NCBI GenBank assembly: GCA_002407675.1
Contig: DHNW01000019.1
Coordinates: 7,563 to 60,200 of the forward strand
DNA: 52,638 bases
Source of the DNA: Ruminococcaceae bacterium UBA5406
GTDB taxonomy: Bacteria; Bacillota; Clostridia; Oscillospirales; Acutalibacteraceae
Direction: 5' to 3'
Within the stretch, counting starts at the first letter, position 1; each line of letters starts with the position of its first letter. The position numbers were made by a program, and so were the translations under genes. This document shows, one piece after another, positions 43,119 through 52,470 of this stretch. Under the pieces are notes generated by a model that had not been told where the DNA came from, searched no databases, and worked only from the letters and a program-made list of their open reading frames with translations.

Positions 43119-45130
43119 TACGTATCACTCCGTTCCTTTTCCTGATTGTATTTCCGTTCTGTCCGTGGTTTCTTTGCAGGGCCTGTTTCCAGATGGTTCT
43201 GGGCATTCTCAGCACGGATATCCTGTTTGACCTCACGTACAGCACGGTGATGGCCCATACTGCCGTTATCCTGCATTTTCTGGTAGGCCTGCTGTTCAAT
43301 ACCAACTTTCTTGTCCCCGTGCGCCATCATGCTGCCGCGTGTCAGCGAATATACATGACGGGCAGTTTGATACGCGCCGGAGTTTTTCACGCCCCGTGCC
43401 ATCCCGGAACGGAAGTATCCGCCCAGCGTATCGGATTGGACACCGGTGCTGGAGGTACCTTTGCCATACATTTCTGCGGCATTTTCCCCGTTTCTGTCGG
43501 AAACGCCAGCCTTGGAATTTTCCGACTGGGGCGGAACCGTCTCCTGTGCAGCTTTTGTTTTGGATGATGTACTTTTGCTGTTGCCGGGATAATCGTTTTT
43601 TCCATTGCCGGCCTGAGATCGTCCATCCGTGGCTTCCGGATTTTCTCCTCCTTTGCGCGCGGCAGTGGCTTTTACTGCTGCCGCGCCGGAAGCAGCGCCC
43701 GATACGGCACCAGCCATGCCGCTTCGGACAGCAGAAACCCTTTGATTGTTATCTGCTGCCCCTTTTCCTACGCCGGCTGCAATCCCACCGACACCGCCTG
43801 CAACTCTTCCAGCGCCCCTGATTACATGGCGGGCGGTTCCGGCGATTCCTCCGGCCCGCATGGCATTCAGGGCGTTTTGGCCGCCCAGAGCAGCAATTCC
43901 TCCAGTCACTATGCTTCCAGCCGCTTTCATGCCGTAGATAGTCCTTACGGCGCTGTGTATCCCCGCGTCTATTCCGAACAGCTGCTCGAAAAGGTTAGGT
44001 CCGTCAATGACAGCCCAGGCTAAAGCGACCATCAGCAGTACATGCAGGAACGGGTTGCTCACGTTTGAAATAAAGGACATGCCGAGAAGATAAAGCTGAA
44101 GCATAAAAAAAACAGAAAAGAGGGTTACAAAGGTAGAAAGAAGCATTTGGAGGCACTTCCGAACCCTCTGTGCCGTTACAATATCAAGCAGCGCCAGACA
44201 TTGGGCCATTGTCTGATGGATGGCCAGTTCATACAGAAGCCTGGCTATTTTAATTCCGCTCAGGATCAGGGCAAATGCAGTGATCAGAAGCGTGCTGATT
44301 ATGGTAAACCAGTCGATACTCCAGCGATAGTAATATTCAGAAAAAATCGGAATATTGATGAACCCGAAAGTCCCGTTTCCAAGCCCTGTCAAAGACTGCT
44401 TGCCATCATGGTCAGATGTCACCTTGTTCTTCCATACATCCGGGTGCTTCATATCATCCGGGTTGACAAGCTCCGTGGGGTTAATAGAAATAATCCCGGA
44501 AGCGTCGGATTTTTTTTGATAGAAGTTTTTAGTTTTTAAAACGGTGCTTTTAAAATTTTCAGTATCATAGAGAGTATTGTCCGTTACGTTATTGACCAGG
44601 ATCCGGTCGGACAGAAGTTCCGTACCGTTCCCTGAATTGCTGTCCAGAAAAGCTATCGCCTGATCGGTAAGGTTATATGCCGCTGACAGAAATGAAGGAA
44701 GGCCAACAACAATGACAAGCCCAACAGCAAAGTTTCCCGCGATTGTAGCGAAATTCTGCGGTTTGATTATGCTCAGGATCCCAATAAACAGGATAACCAG
44801 GACAAAAAGGGCCACTGTAATTGGAAGGATTTTTTCCTTTTCCAGTTTAACGACGCCGTCGGAAGTAAAAAAGCCTCCGATTGTACCATTGATATCATAA
44901 ATGACACTTTCGATTCCTCTAACCAACCAGTACAGTCCCGTAATGATGCCCCACCCAAGCTGGCGCATAATATTGGACAGAACGCTGTTGGATTCTAAAT
45001 GGAACTGCTGCAAAATGGAAATTACCTTTTTGGAATCGCCGCTGGCATCCGCAAAAGCATGAACTGGGGCTTGTAACAGGCAGAGTGCGGAAATCCAGAA
45101 AAGAATTCGCATTCCCTTTTTAGATTTCAC
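43118..45130 (-). CDS. VirB6/TrbL-like polytopic channel protein
   Basis: 670-residue protein starting at GTG with AAGGGGGG upstream, which overlaps the VirD4-like stop. A signal-like segment (ILFWISALCLLQAPVHA) is followed by six to eight membrane spans (to about residue 430), then a Gly/Ala-rich, low-complexity tail of more than 200 residues (GGIAAGVGKGAA, SGAASGAAAVKA) predicted cytoplasmic or exported. VirB6-like proteins form the inner-membrane pore. The long tail is an elaboration seen in Gram-positive relatives. Confidence 0.82.
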   Translation of the reverse strand: MKSKKGMRILFWISALCLLQAPVHAFADASGDSKKVISILQQFHLESNSVLSNIMRQLGWGIITGLYWLVRGIESVIYDINGTIGGFFTSDGVVKLEKEKILPITVALFVLVILFIGILSIIKPQNFATIAGNFAVGLVIVVGLPSFLSAAYNLTDQAIAFLDSNSGNGTELLSDRILVNNVTDNTLYDTENFKSTVLKTKNFYQKKSDASGIISINPTELVNPDDMKHPDVWKNKVTSDHDGKQSLTGLGNGTFGFINIPIFSEYYYRWSIDWFTIISTLLITAFALILSGIKIARLLYELAIHQTMAQCLALLDIVTAQRVRKCLQMLLSTFVTLFSVFFMLQLYLLGMSFISNVSNPFLHVLLMVALAWAVIDGPNLFEQLFGIDAGIHSAVRTIYGMKAAGSIVTGGIAALGGQNALNAMRAGGIAGTARHVIRGAGRVAGGVGGIAAGVGKGAADNNQRVSAVRSGMAGAVSGAASGAAAVKATAARKGGENPEATDGRSQAGNGKNDYPGNSKSTSSKTKAAQETVPPQSENSKAGVSDRNGENAAEMYGKGTSSTGVQSDTLGGYFRSGMARGVKNSGAYQTARHVYSLTRGSMMAHGDKKVGIEQQAYQKMQDNGSMGHHRAVREVKQDIRAENAQNHLETGPAKKPRTERKYNQEKERSDT

Positions 45131-47291
45131 GATTTTCCCCCCTTTCAGGTCCATCCAATACGGTATAAATATCATCAAAGGTGTGCTGTGAGATTTTTTC
45201 TTTATCAAGCAGGTCCTGAAGCACACTGTCAAACTGAGTCATTGTCATGGAAAAGTCAATGGAATCCGGATCGAATTTTTCCTGAGATAAGAATTTAAGA
45301 ATTTGTTCTTTTTGCGCCTTTGAAAGCCGTTCCTGCAAAGGCGGATCAAACGGCAATGCTTTTTCTTCCACCACTTTCGGCCCGGCAGCCTCCATACCTG
45401 GTGAATAGAGAATATCTTCAAGCGAGATTTTCCTGTGGCAGCATGTGTCGGCAATGTTCAAAGACTGGAACGACGCTTCCGGAAAATCATCAGAAAGATA
45501 TTCATAGCTGTATTTCATGGAGGTTTTTCCGTGGTTGAAAATGGGGTTCGGATGAACTTCACGGCCTTTCAAGTCTGTCCTTTTGGTAACCCGGACAACG
45601 ACGCTTTCACCGGGTTTCAGTTCCATAAGGTCATTGGGGTTCAGGAGTGGTTTGGTGTCTGCTTGTTCCGAGATGTGCTTATTAAGGGACAGGCTGCGGT
45701 CACCGTGGCGGGAAAATTCCGTTGTGGTCTTATTGCCAATCAGAGCAGAAAACTGTTTGGCAGTGTCTCCGCTGATGGATAGCAGATAAATCTGGTTGCC
45801 GCAGGCCTGAAGGATGGATTTCCCGTCCTGCTCTCCATACAGGTGATATATCTGCGAATACGACTGAATGATCAGGTCAAAACGGATATTTCTACCCAGG
45901 CAGACACTGAGAATATGCGCCATTTCTGGTATTGGGGTGATATTTCCGAATTCGTCTAGGAGGAATACAACTTCCCGGGGACATTTCCCGCCCGTCATGG
46001 AACACCGTTTGGAAAGAACGTAGTACAGCTGGCTGATAAAAATAGTGGCAAGGAATTGATTGGAATTGTCGTAATCCGGTAAGACGAGGAAAACAGCTGA
46101 AGGACGTTTCAGGTTAAATCCTATGTCTTCCAGAGTTACTGTGTTTTTGGACGTCATTTTTGCAACAGGCTCCATGGTGAATTTAATTAACTGGGAAAGG
46201 GTATTTGCAAAGATATTGCCTTTTGTTTTGCCTGCGGCGAATGCAACAGAAGCATATTGGATCCTGGCAATATCACTAAGTCCCCTTTTTAAGAAGAAAA
46301 AATCGAGCAGGCTCCTGCCGTGCGGATCCGTTTCTCCAAGGTCGACCAGCAAGCGGGCAACGGAGTACATGTTGATTTTGTCATACCATTTTTGTTTGTC
46401 TTCCGGCTTTTCACATTTATCCGCTTCTGCACAGCAGTCAGCCAGCACTGCGAGGATTAGGGCATTGGTTAGGGCGATACTCCAATTTTCCCATGTCTTG
46501 TCTTTTGAGTTTGGGTCATGGAATAGAATATAGGAAAGGGTATTGGCCAAAAGCTGTGCTTCCGGCCGATTGCCCTTCAGATAGGCATCCAATACTAATT
46601 GCAGAGGGTTGTAGGACAGGCCCATGAAATTCATCAGGTCAAATACCTGAACATCATAGCCTCGGTCTTTCAGCGTTTTCATGGAAGCCGCCGAAAGTTC
46701 GCCTTTTGGATCGCAGATGATCATACTGGCTTGTTTTTTTGCACGGCTGTAAATATCAATGGCGGGAATCCCTTCAATCTGAGTTTTGCCGCTCCGCGTC
46801 GTGCCAATAATCAGGTTGTTTACGGGACTGTCATCAATAAAGATCCGATCCCGATACCTTGCAACTGGGAAACCGCCCGAACCGACAAAGTGGTCTTCTT
46901 TTTCTGGTACACTGCGAAATTCACGTTTCAGCTCCCGGACAGTCATAAACCTTCGGTGTCCCTTGCTGTTGCTGTTTGAAACCGGTGTCAGGTTAATTTT
47001 CATAAGGTATCCAAGACGCACCCCGAACGGCACAGACAGCATGATGCTGAATATATACCACCATTTCATTTTCTGCCAGTCAAAGAAAAACGGGTTTGGA
47101 AACAGAAAATCCCCCTTTGATGTCAGCCCTCCGGCTTTCAGGCATCCACGGAGATATTCCCAGTAATCCACAGTCAGGGAACCGGCAAAATTCAGCAGGA
47201 CCATCATTGCAAAACAGGCAAGGAATCCCATAAGAATAACGACAGGCGTCAGGGACAGGAAGCGCTGGGTCTTCATCCGAAAATTATCCAT
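45120..47291 (-). CDS. virD4: VirD4/TraG-type coupling protein
   Basis: 723-residue AAA+ ATPase that delivers the relaxase-DNA complex to the channel. Two N-terminal membrane spans (about 15-38 and 75-97) are followed by Walker A GTTRSGKT (163-170) and Walker B VVFLLDEFGNI, and the all-alpha domain lies between them. Length and layout are normal. It lies directly after the terminator-flanked pilin gene. Confidence 0.93.
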   Translation of the reverse strand: MDNFRMKTQRFLSLTPVVILMGFLACFAMMVLLNFAGSLTVDYWEYLRGCLKAGGLTSKGDFLFPNPFFFDWQKMKWWYIFSIMLSVPFGVRLGYLMKINLTPVSNSNSKGHRRFMTVRELKREFRSVPEKEDHFVGSGGFPVARYRDRIFIDDSPVNNLIIGTTRSGKTQIEGIPAIDIYSRAKKQASMIICDPKGELSAASMKTLKDRGYDVQVFDLMNFMGLSYNPLQLVLDAYLKGNRPEAQLLANTLSYILFHDPNSKDKTWENWSIALTNALILAVLADCCAEADKCEKPEDKQKWYDKINMYSVARLLVDLGETDPHGRSLLDFFFLKRGLSDIARIQYASVAFAAGKTKGNIFANTLSQLIKFTMEPVAKMTSKNTVTLEDIGFNLKRPSAVFLVLPDYDNSNQFLATIFISQLYYVLSKRCSMTGGKCPREVVFLLDEFGNITPIPEMAHILSVCLGRNIRFDLIIQSYSQIYHLYGEQDGKSILQACGNQIYLLSISGDTAKQFSALIGNKTTTEFSRHGDRSLSLNKHISEQADTKPLLNPNDLMELKPGESVVVRVTKRTDLKGREVHPNPIFNHGKTSMKYSYEYLSDDFPEASFQSLNIADTCCHRKISLEDILYSPGMEAAGPKVVEEKALPFDPPLQERLSKAQKEQILKFLSQEKFDPDSIDFSMTMTQFDSVLQDLLDKEKISQHTFDDIYTVLDGPERGENREI

Positions 47292-47310
47292 ACTGCACCA
47301 CCTTATTATG

Positions 47311-47340
47311 AAAAGCGGCCGGGGAAAAGCCCCGGCCCAC
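47311..47340 (-). terminator. Hairpin between pilin and coupling-protein genes
   Basis: GGCCGGGG (47317-47324) pairs with CCCCGGCC (47330-47337); on the minus strand it is followed by CGCTTTTC. It would cap pilin mRNA and lower virD4 transcription. Confidence 0.75.
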
Positions 47341-47360
47341 TATGGTATGATTTCTGCCTG

Positions 47361-47654
47361 TCAAAACGCCATCAGCCCCAGCAGGAAAGTTTTCAAAACG
47401 GAACAGCCAGCACAAAGGACAACTCCGACAATGATACAGACAATACGCAGCTTGCTCATTTCAATGGCATTTCTTCCGCCGGACATAAACTGGATTGCTG
47501 CAATCACAAGAAATACACCCGCCAGGCCCAGTCCGATTACCTGTCCGCCTGTCATCAGGTTGTCAAGTGTTTTTTGAAGTCCTGTCGGCACCGTAACCGC
47601 CAGAAATATAGGGTTCACCGCCATCCGCACGATGGCTGTCTGTAACATCTTCAT
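47361..47654 (-). CDS. VirB2/Maff2-like pilin or small membrane protein
   Basis: 97-residue protein with a short N-terminal helix and two long hydrophobic helices (about 36-56 and 66-88), TGGQVIGLGLAGVFLVIAAI between them. This is the size and layout of VirB2-type pilins and Maff2-family proteins in Firmicutes elements. It is followed by a strong hairpin, consistent with higher expression than its neighbours. Confidence 0.72.
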   Translation of the reverse strand: MKMLQTAIVRMAVNPIFLAVTVPTGLQKTLDNLMTGGQVIGLGLAGVFLVIAAIQFMSGGRNAIEMSKLRIVCIIVGVVLCAGCSVLKTFLLGLMAF

Positions 47655-47659
47655 TTTTA

Positions 47660-47821
47660 TCAGTCTCCTTTTAATTGTTTGAGAGCCGCCAGAACTGTTG
47701 CGGAATGATCCATCAGAAATTCCATATGTTTCTCATGCAGCCAGTCTTCGTACTTTTTACCTTCAGATTCCAGAATCGCTTCCACAAGACTTTTCATTTC
47801 TTTTTCTTTTTTGTCAGCCAT
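47660..47821 (-). CDS. Small acidic-helical protein
   Basis: 53-residue protein beginning MADKKEKEMKSLVEAILESE. Its ATG follows the TAG of the primase gene immediately (TAGATG), with AGGAGG about eleven bases before it. It is predicted helical and soluble. Its stop overlaps the pilin's ribosome-site region. Function unknown. Confidence 0.6.
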   Translation of the reverse strand: MADKKEKEMKSLVEAILESEGKKYEDWLHEKHMEFLMDHSATVLAALKQLKGD

Positions 47822-50800
47822 CTACCGTTCAACCTCCTCATCCTGGATACGTTCTTTCGGGGTGCTTATGTGACAAAGGCATTCATTGATGTCCTTGCCT
47901 CTTTTGGGATTAAGGAGCCGGACGCGGATCTTTGGATATTTCTTCTGTAAATTCTCATAAATCTTTTGATTGGCTTTCCGGCCGGCAAAATCATTATCAT
48001 TAGCAAGGACAACAACCTGTGTTTGGGGATTTTCCCGCAGCCGGGTATAAACTGCCGAGTCCTTACATGTCCCGCAGGTTGCAAGGTATGACGCATTTTC
48101 TACGGCTTTACCCTGCTGCTTCATCAGTGTCATGATGGACAATGCGTCGATTGGAGCTTCACAGACATACAGCTTCCGGGCCTTCGGACTCTTTACCATC
48201 CAGCCAAGATCCTGCCGGCTGCCCGCAACATCCCGTTTAAAAGAAGAACCAGTCATGGAAGTGTGCCGTGTGGCAAAAGCTGCTTTTCCGGTTTCATCTT
48301 TTCCGACAAATACAACGTTGTGCTTGTTATCCTCATAAATCAGACCTTCTTTGATGCATTGGCCGACAATAGCGGAATCAATGCAGCGGGTCTTAACCAA
48401 ATAGGCGAAGGCATGTCTGTATTTTCCCTGTGCCTTATCTGGAAGGATGAATTCCTTTTTCTTCGGTTCCGGTGGATTTTTCTCCTTAACCGGCGGCAGG
48501 GAATCCAGCCGGTTTCCAACATATTGTTCTTTCAGCCGCCTGATTGCTTCTTCTTTGCTGTATCCACCAAGATGCATAACGAAGTCAATCGGAGAACCTC
48601 CGGTGCCCGCGGAGAACTGATAATAGCTGTTGGTTTCCGGATAGATCCGGATGCTGTCATGCTCTTTGAGAGAATAATATCCTCCTGTTTTTACAGGAGT
48701 AAATCCCATATCTTTTGCAACGGTCAGAAGCGAAACATCCTGCTTGATATAATCCAGAACGTCACCGGATTTTTCGTTATCATATTGCCGTGGTGCAGCA
48801 GGATGTCGCGGCAACGGCATTTTTTGTGAATCGGAGGCAATGGCGATATCTGCCTCGGAATATATTTTTTCTAAGTACTTGATATGTTTCTGAAGCCGCG
48901 CCTGCGTATATGGGATGTAGGCCGTTTTTGTTTTGTCTGCGCCTGCTAAATCACTTACAGGGGCTTCTTTATGATCAGATATATGGCATACTCCGGAGTC
49001 AGACCAAAAATATCCCATGTGACTGGCTTCGTTGGTGAGATAATCATAGACTTCCTGTGCTTCTTTATCACCCGTGACAGTGAACAGATACTTGTTTTCA
49101 AAATAGAAATGGTTATACGGCGGCACCATTTTCTTTTTTGGCTGTTGTGATGCTGTATTTACAGGCTTTTCACAAATGCTGCCGTTGCCTTTGCCGATAT
49201 TTTCTTTGAACTGCGTATTTTGTGCGGCTTGAAGGAACTGTGAGAGTTTTTGTTCCACCGGCAGAAGCTGTTCTTTCGTTTCTTCCAGTCGGCTGTGTGC
49301 TTCTTCTATATGATCCTTCCAATAGACATTCCAGTCGTATTGGTCAGGGTTAGAGTCGTTGGGAGGATCTTTTTCATAGCTAATCATTCGGGAATAGAAA
49401 TCAGCTGCATTTTGCAGATCGCATTTTGTGAATAACATTGAAATGAGTGCCTTATCCTTTTGAAGACATTTTGGGACTTTTCTAAGTTCCTCATCTACCT
49501 TCTGGGAAAGTGCAAAATCTTGTGATGCCAATATCACACGATCCATAAAGCTGTCTTCTTGATAAGGAGAAAGGGCACGCAAACATTCAGGTATTTTTTT
49601 CCCATGTTCTGTAGCATTGATAATGACATGCATTTGCTCCGGTGAATAATTTTTGTTAAGGATGAGCTCCAGATTAATCCCTTTTCCCAACGCATATTTA
49701 ATCTCATTTACAACAAGCTCGACGTCAGGGCTATGATCATCTAAAACATCTTGATCAATGCCAGAAAGAGAAGCATTCGGATCGTACCCTTTATAGATAC
49801 AATCTTCAAAAAAATCCGTATCGGCCGGATAATACTGTTGAGCAAATTTTGTAATTTGTGTATGGCTTCTCACACGGTATTGGTTATCCTCGGGATCATA
49901 TCTTTCTAAAGCCTGCTTTTTTTCGGGCATTTTCTGATCCGGATTTTCCAGTACAGGATCCATTTCTTTGCGCAGGCTGTAATAGGCTTTATTTACAGCT
50001 TTCAGAACGGCAGTAAGGTCAAAGTCTTTCAGTTTCGCGCACGCCCGGTAATTATCAGTAAGGTGCCGCTTCCTTGAATCAGTAAGATCAATTCCAAAAT
50101 GTTTTTGCAGCATGATGGATATGGCGTCAGCTTCCAGCTCAGCAACCGGGGTAGGGAGTTTCAGCGCGTCTTTGCTGCTGTGCATCAGGGCATGTCCCAG
50201 TTCGTGGGTAAGGGTAGACAGCCGCTCGGTGTCGTTCAGTTTGTCGCTTATCCGTATCACATTTTCTTTTGGATAAAAAGCTCCCCGTAAAGAAATGGAA
50301 TGCAAATCCGTTTCTTTTACGGGGACTCCTTTGCTTTCGGCAAACTGCTTGACGGCCTGATATAATTCTGCGTGCTGCTTTGAAGAATAGCCCATACTGT
50401 AAAACCGGGGATAATCTTCCGGCGGACAGTCGGTCTGCGAAATATCAAAAACCGTGCCTACACCGAACCGGGTGTATGTAACAGTTTTCAGCTTTCCGGC
50501 AGCAATCTGTGCTTTTTCCTCCGGCGTCGCATGGGAAACGCGCCGGTACTGTTGTTTCCCGTCCTTTATTCCCAGCGGAATCAGCTCTATCCGGATAGGA
50601 TATAAAACCTTAATCCCATGCTGACCCTTGCGAACATGGTAACCTTTTTGCTGCCATCCGTGGTAACTTGCAACAAAGGTTGCCGCAGAGTTCTGGGACA
50701 GGATCAGGATACTGTTATTTAAAGAGTAATTCCAAAAACGGCTCTTAAACTCTAGAAGTTCAGCTATTTTGTCCGGGTCTTCCTTGTAACCGTCGATTAC

Positions 50801-50863
50801 CGATTTCAGAGTCTGCCGGATTTCAAGCAGTTTGTCTTTTTGGCGGTAAAATGCGTCTCCCAT
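47822..50863 (-). CDS. ArdC-like antirestriction / metallopeptidase / TOPRIM primase fusion protein
   Basis: 1013-residue multidomain protein. Residues about 5-150 match the ArdC N-terminal ssDNA-binding domain (WNYSLNNSILILSQ, WQQKGYHVRKGQHGIKV). HELGH at 220-224 with a downstream Glu in AELEADA is an ImmA/IrrE-like zinc peptidase. A long helical linker (about 280-580) follows. The C-terminal third has a DUF3991/primase-type region (DVLDYIKQDVSLLTVAKDMG) and a TOPRIM domain with Glu902 (YVCEAPIDAL) and Asp956-Asn-Asp958. It could protect and prime incoming single-stranded DNA after transfer. AAGGGGG precedes the ATG. Confidence 0.85.
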   Translation of the reverse strand: MGDAFYRQKDKLLEIRQTLKSVIDGYKEDPDKIAELLEFKSRFWNYSLNNSILILSQNSAATFVASYHGWQQKGYHVRKGQHGIKVLYPIRIELIPLGIKDGKQQYRRVSHATPEEKAQIAAGKLKTVTYTRFGVGTVFDISQTDCPPEDYPRFYSMGYSSKQHAELYQAVKQFAESKGVPVKETDLHSISLRGAFYPKENVIRISDKLNDTERLSTLTHELGHALMHSSKDALKLPTPVAELEADAISIMLQKHFGIDLTDSRKRHLTDNYRACAKLKDFDLTAVLKAVNKAYYSLRKEMDPVLENPDQKMPEKKQALERYDPEDNQYRVRSHTQITKFAQQYYPADTDFFEDCIYKGYDPNASLSGIDQDVLDDHSPDVELVVNEIKYALGKGINLELILNKNYSPEQMHVIINATEHGKKIPECLRALSPYQEDSFMDRVILASQDFALSQKVDEELRKVPKCLQKDKALISMLFTKCDLQNAADFYSRMISYEKDPPNDSNPDQYDWNVYWKDHIEEAHSRLEETKEQLLPVEQKLSQFLQAAQNTQFKENIGKGNGSICEKPVNTASQQPKKKMVPPYNHFYFENKYLFTVTGDKEAQEVYDYLTNEASHMGYFWSDSGVCHISDHKEAPVSDLAGADKTKTAYIPYTQARLQKHIKYLEKIYSEADIAIASDSQKMPLPRHPAAPRQYDNEKSGDVLDYIKQDVSLLTVAKDMGFTPVKTGGYYSLKEHDSIRIYPETNSYYQFSAGTGGSPIDFVMHLGGYSKEEAIRRLKEQYVGNRLDSLPPVKEKNPPEPKKKEFILPDKAQGKYRHAFAYLVKTRCIDSAIVGQCIKEGLIYEDNKHNVVFVGKDETGKAAFATRHTSMTGSSFKRDVAGSRQDLGWMVKSPKARKLYVCEAPIDALSIMTLMKQQGKAVENASYLATCGTCKDSAVYTRLRENPQTQVVVLANDNDFAGRKANQKIYENLQKKYPKIRVRLLNPKRGKDINECLCHISTPKERIQDEEVER

Positions 50864-50865
50864 AT

Positions 50866-51114
50866 TTACAGCCCCCTTGCGGCAGCGCCGATCTCTTCAC
50901 GCAGCGGGCCGTCCGCTTCCGCGGCAGGTGCTAGTTCGTCAATCCGGGCAATGGTTCCCAGTTCAAAGGCGTCCGGATCTGCCTTCAGGAAATACAGACT
51001 GCCGCCGTCATCCTGAAAAAGTACGGCATCCGACAGTTTAGCCACAGCCGTTGCTACTTCTGATTCATCAACCGGGTTTCCATCTTCGTACAGGTTTAAA
51101 TCTTCTTTGTTCAT
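50866..51114 (-). CDS. Small acidic protein of the transfer module
   Basis: 82-residue, Asp/Glu-rich protein with a possible short beta-alpha core (VAKLSDAVLFQDDGGSLYFL). It lies two bases upstream of the primase start and 27 bases after the VirB11-like stop. Not recognised. An acidic DNA-mimic antirestriction role can be imagined, but nothing in the sequence proves it. Confidence 0.55.
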   Translation of the reverse strand: MNKEDLNLYEDGNPVDESEVATAVAKLSDAVLFQDDGGSLYFLKADPDAFELGTIARIDELAPAAEADGPLREEIGAAARGL

Positions 51115-51141
51115 AACAAAACGACCTTTCTAAAACTTGTG

Positions 51142-52386
51142 TTAATTCGGTTCTTTTTTAATGGAGAAGATCTCTTCCGAAGAAGCCCCAAAAAGTTTCA
51201 TCCTGCCTACCAATTGATCTGATATATTGCCAGTCTGGATATGGCTTCCGATAATTTTTACCTCATGGTTTTCTTCCTTTACGCATTCCACGCGATATTC
51301 CCAAATGGGATACAATCGGATTTCTCCATGTTCATACCGGCATTCAGAGATATTCAGCAGCCGCTTCTTTCGGTCGGGCAATTTGTGAAGGAACACTACA
51401 ACCGGAAAGGCCTGACAGGTTAGGGCAAATCCCTCAGATACTTTGCAGGGAGATTTTTTCATCCATTCAAAGGCAGCGTTCTCTATTCCGCTAAGAGAGC
51501 TGTTTCCGTCAGACTGGGCAATAACCGCAGGACAATGCCGGGCCGCTTGCTGTGCTGCCCATGTGGAAAAATTAAAAGCAGCGACATCCGCACCCATGCA
51601 GCGGGTTTGAGAGATAAAATCATTCAGTTCGACATCCGATAATAGAAGCTCATTTCCAGTGTTCCGCTGCCCCCGCCCAAATGTCACGGACTGCACAGTA
51701 TCCGGAAGCGAAGAAACCAGGTAATTTATGAATGGGGTCTTTCCACTGTCCGCCATTCCGGTTATGAGAATGGAGACACCGTGACGAAGTATGGTATTCA
51801 GAAAATCAAGTTCTTTTCCTGACGCGAAACCTTCCGCCTGATATTCCTGCCCAGTTACAGTGCACTGGTTACATTTTTCGATGTGGCATTGGCAGCCCTG
51901 CCGAATGGCGGGCGGCTGAAGGACTGTTATCTGGGCATGATGATGTTCCAGAGGTCCGCAGACTAGGGGCTGTTCACAGCTCAGGCCCGATTCTTTCAGG
52001 AGGCGGGTAATTGTTTCTTTCGCCAGCCTGGGCGACGGAAAGCTCCCTGCTTGCGCGGATTTCCCATTTGTCAACCGTATTCGTGTATCATTCCATGCCT
52101 TTATATCAATTTCATCAATTAAGTTATTTGACAGCAGATCGGTTAAGACAGAATATTCAAATATGTCGTTATACAGGTCATTGATGAGTTCTTCCTGTGA
52201 ATATCCTCCAGCTTGTTGGCCTGTTTCCAGCAGGTATTTTTGGATTGCGGTAATTTCACGCATCTTTAGGGTATTAGTTTTGTTCTCTTCTGCCGGGTCG
52301 TTAATCTGCCAGAAAATTTTCTCTTGCTTTTGCCGAATGTCCTCAAGAATCTGTTGGTATTGAGCAGGATTATTTATCTGTTTAAT
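51142..52386 (-). CDS. Divergent VirB11/CpaF-like ATPase (probable ATT start)
   Basis: 414 residues if started at ATT 52386, or 373 from ATG 52263. The N-terminal part resembles the CpaF/VirB11 pocket (EELINDLYNDIFEYSVLTDLL, IDEIDIKAWND). Walker A is GMADSGKT (210-217) but followed by Pro rather than Thr. The region normally holding the PDRIIVGEVR box reads GADVAAFNFSTWAA, so the catalytic Glu is not obvious. GGAAGGTGA sits six bases before ATT, while the ATG has no ribosome site and an in-frame TGA precedes at 52393-52395. Probably a secretion-associated ATPase, perhaps with lost activity. Confidence 0.65.
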   Translation of the reverse strand: MKQINNPAQYQQILEDIRQKQEKIFWQINDPAEENKTNTLKMREITAIQKYLLETGQQAGGYSQEELINDLYNDIFEYSVLTDLLSNNLIDEIDIKAWNDTRIRLTNGKSAQAGSFPSPRLAKETITRLLKESGLSCEQPLVCGPLEHHHAQITVLQPPAIRQGCQCHIEKCNQCTVTGQEYQAEGFASGKELDFLNTILRHGVSILITGMADSGKTPFINYLVSSLPDTVQSVTFGRGQRNTGNELLLSDVELNDFISQTRCMGADVAAFNFSTWAAQQAARHCPAVIAQSDGNSSLSGIENAAFEWMKKSPCKVSEGFALTCQAFPVVVFLHKLPDRKKRLLNISECRYEHGEIRLYPIWEYRVECVKEENHEVKIIGSHIQTGNISDQLVGRMKLFGASSEEIFSIKKEPN

Positions 52387-52416
52387 GACGTTTCACCTTC
52401 CATTTGATATAAAATG

Positions 52417-52445
52417 AGGCAGCCGGTGAAAAATACCGGCTGCCT
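52417..52445 (-). terminator. Terminator upstream of the VirB11-like gene
   Basis: GGCAGCCGGT (52418-52427) pairs with ACCGGCTGCC (52435-52444). On the minus strand a T-rich tail CATTTTATAT follows, ending transcripts from the Doc gene. Confidence 0.7.
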
Positions 52446-52470
52446 GCTGCGGGTTATGCTTATTTACTTT

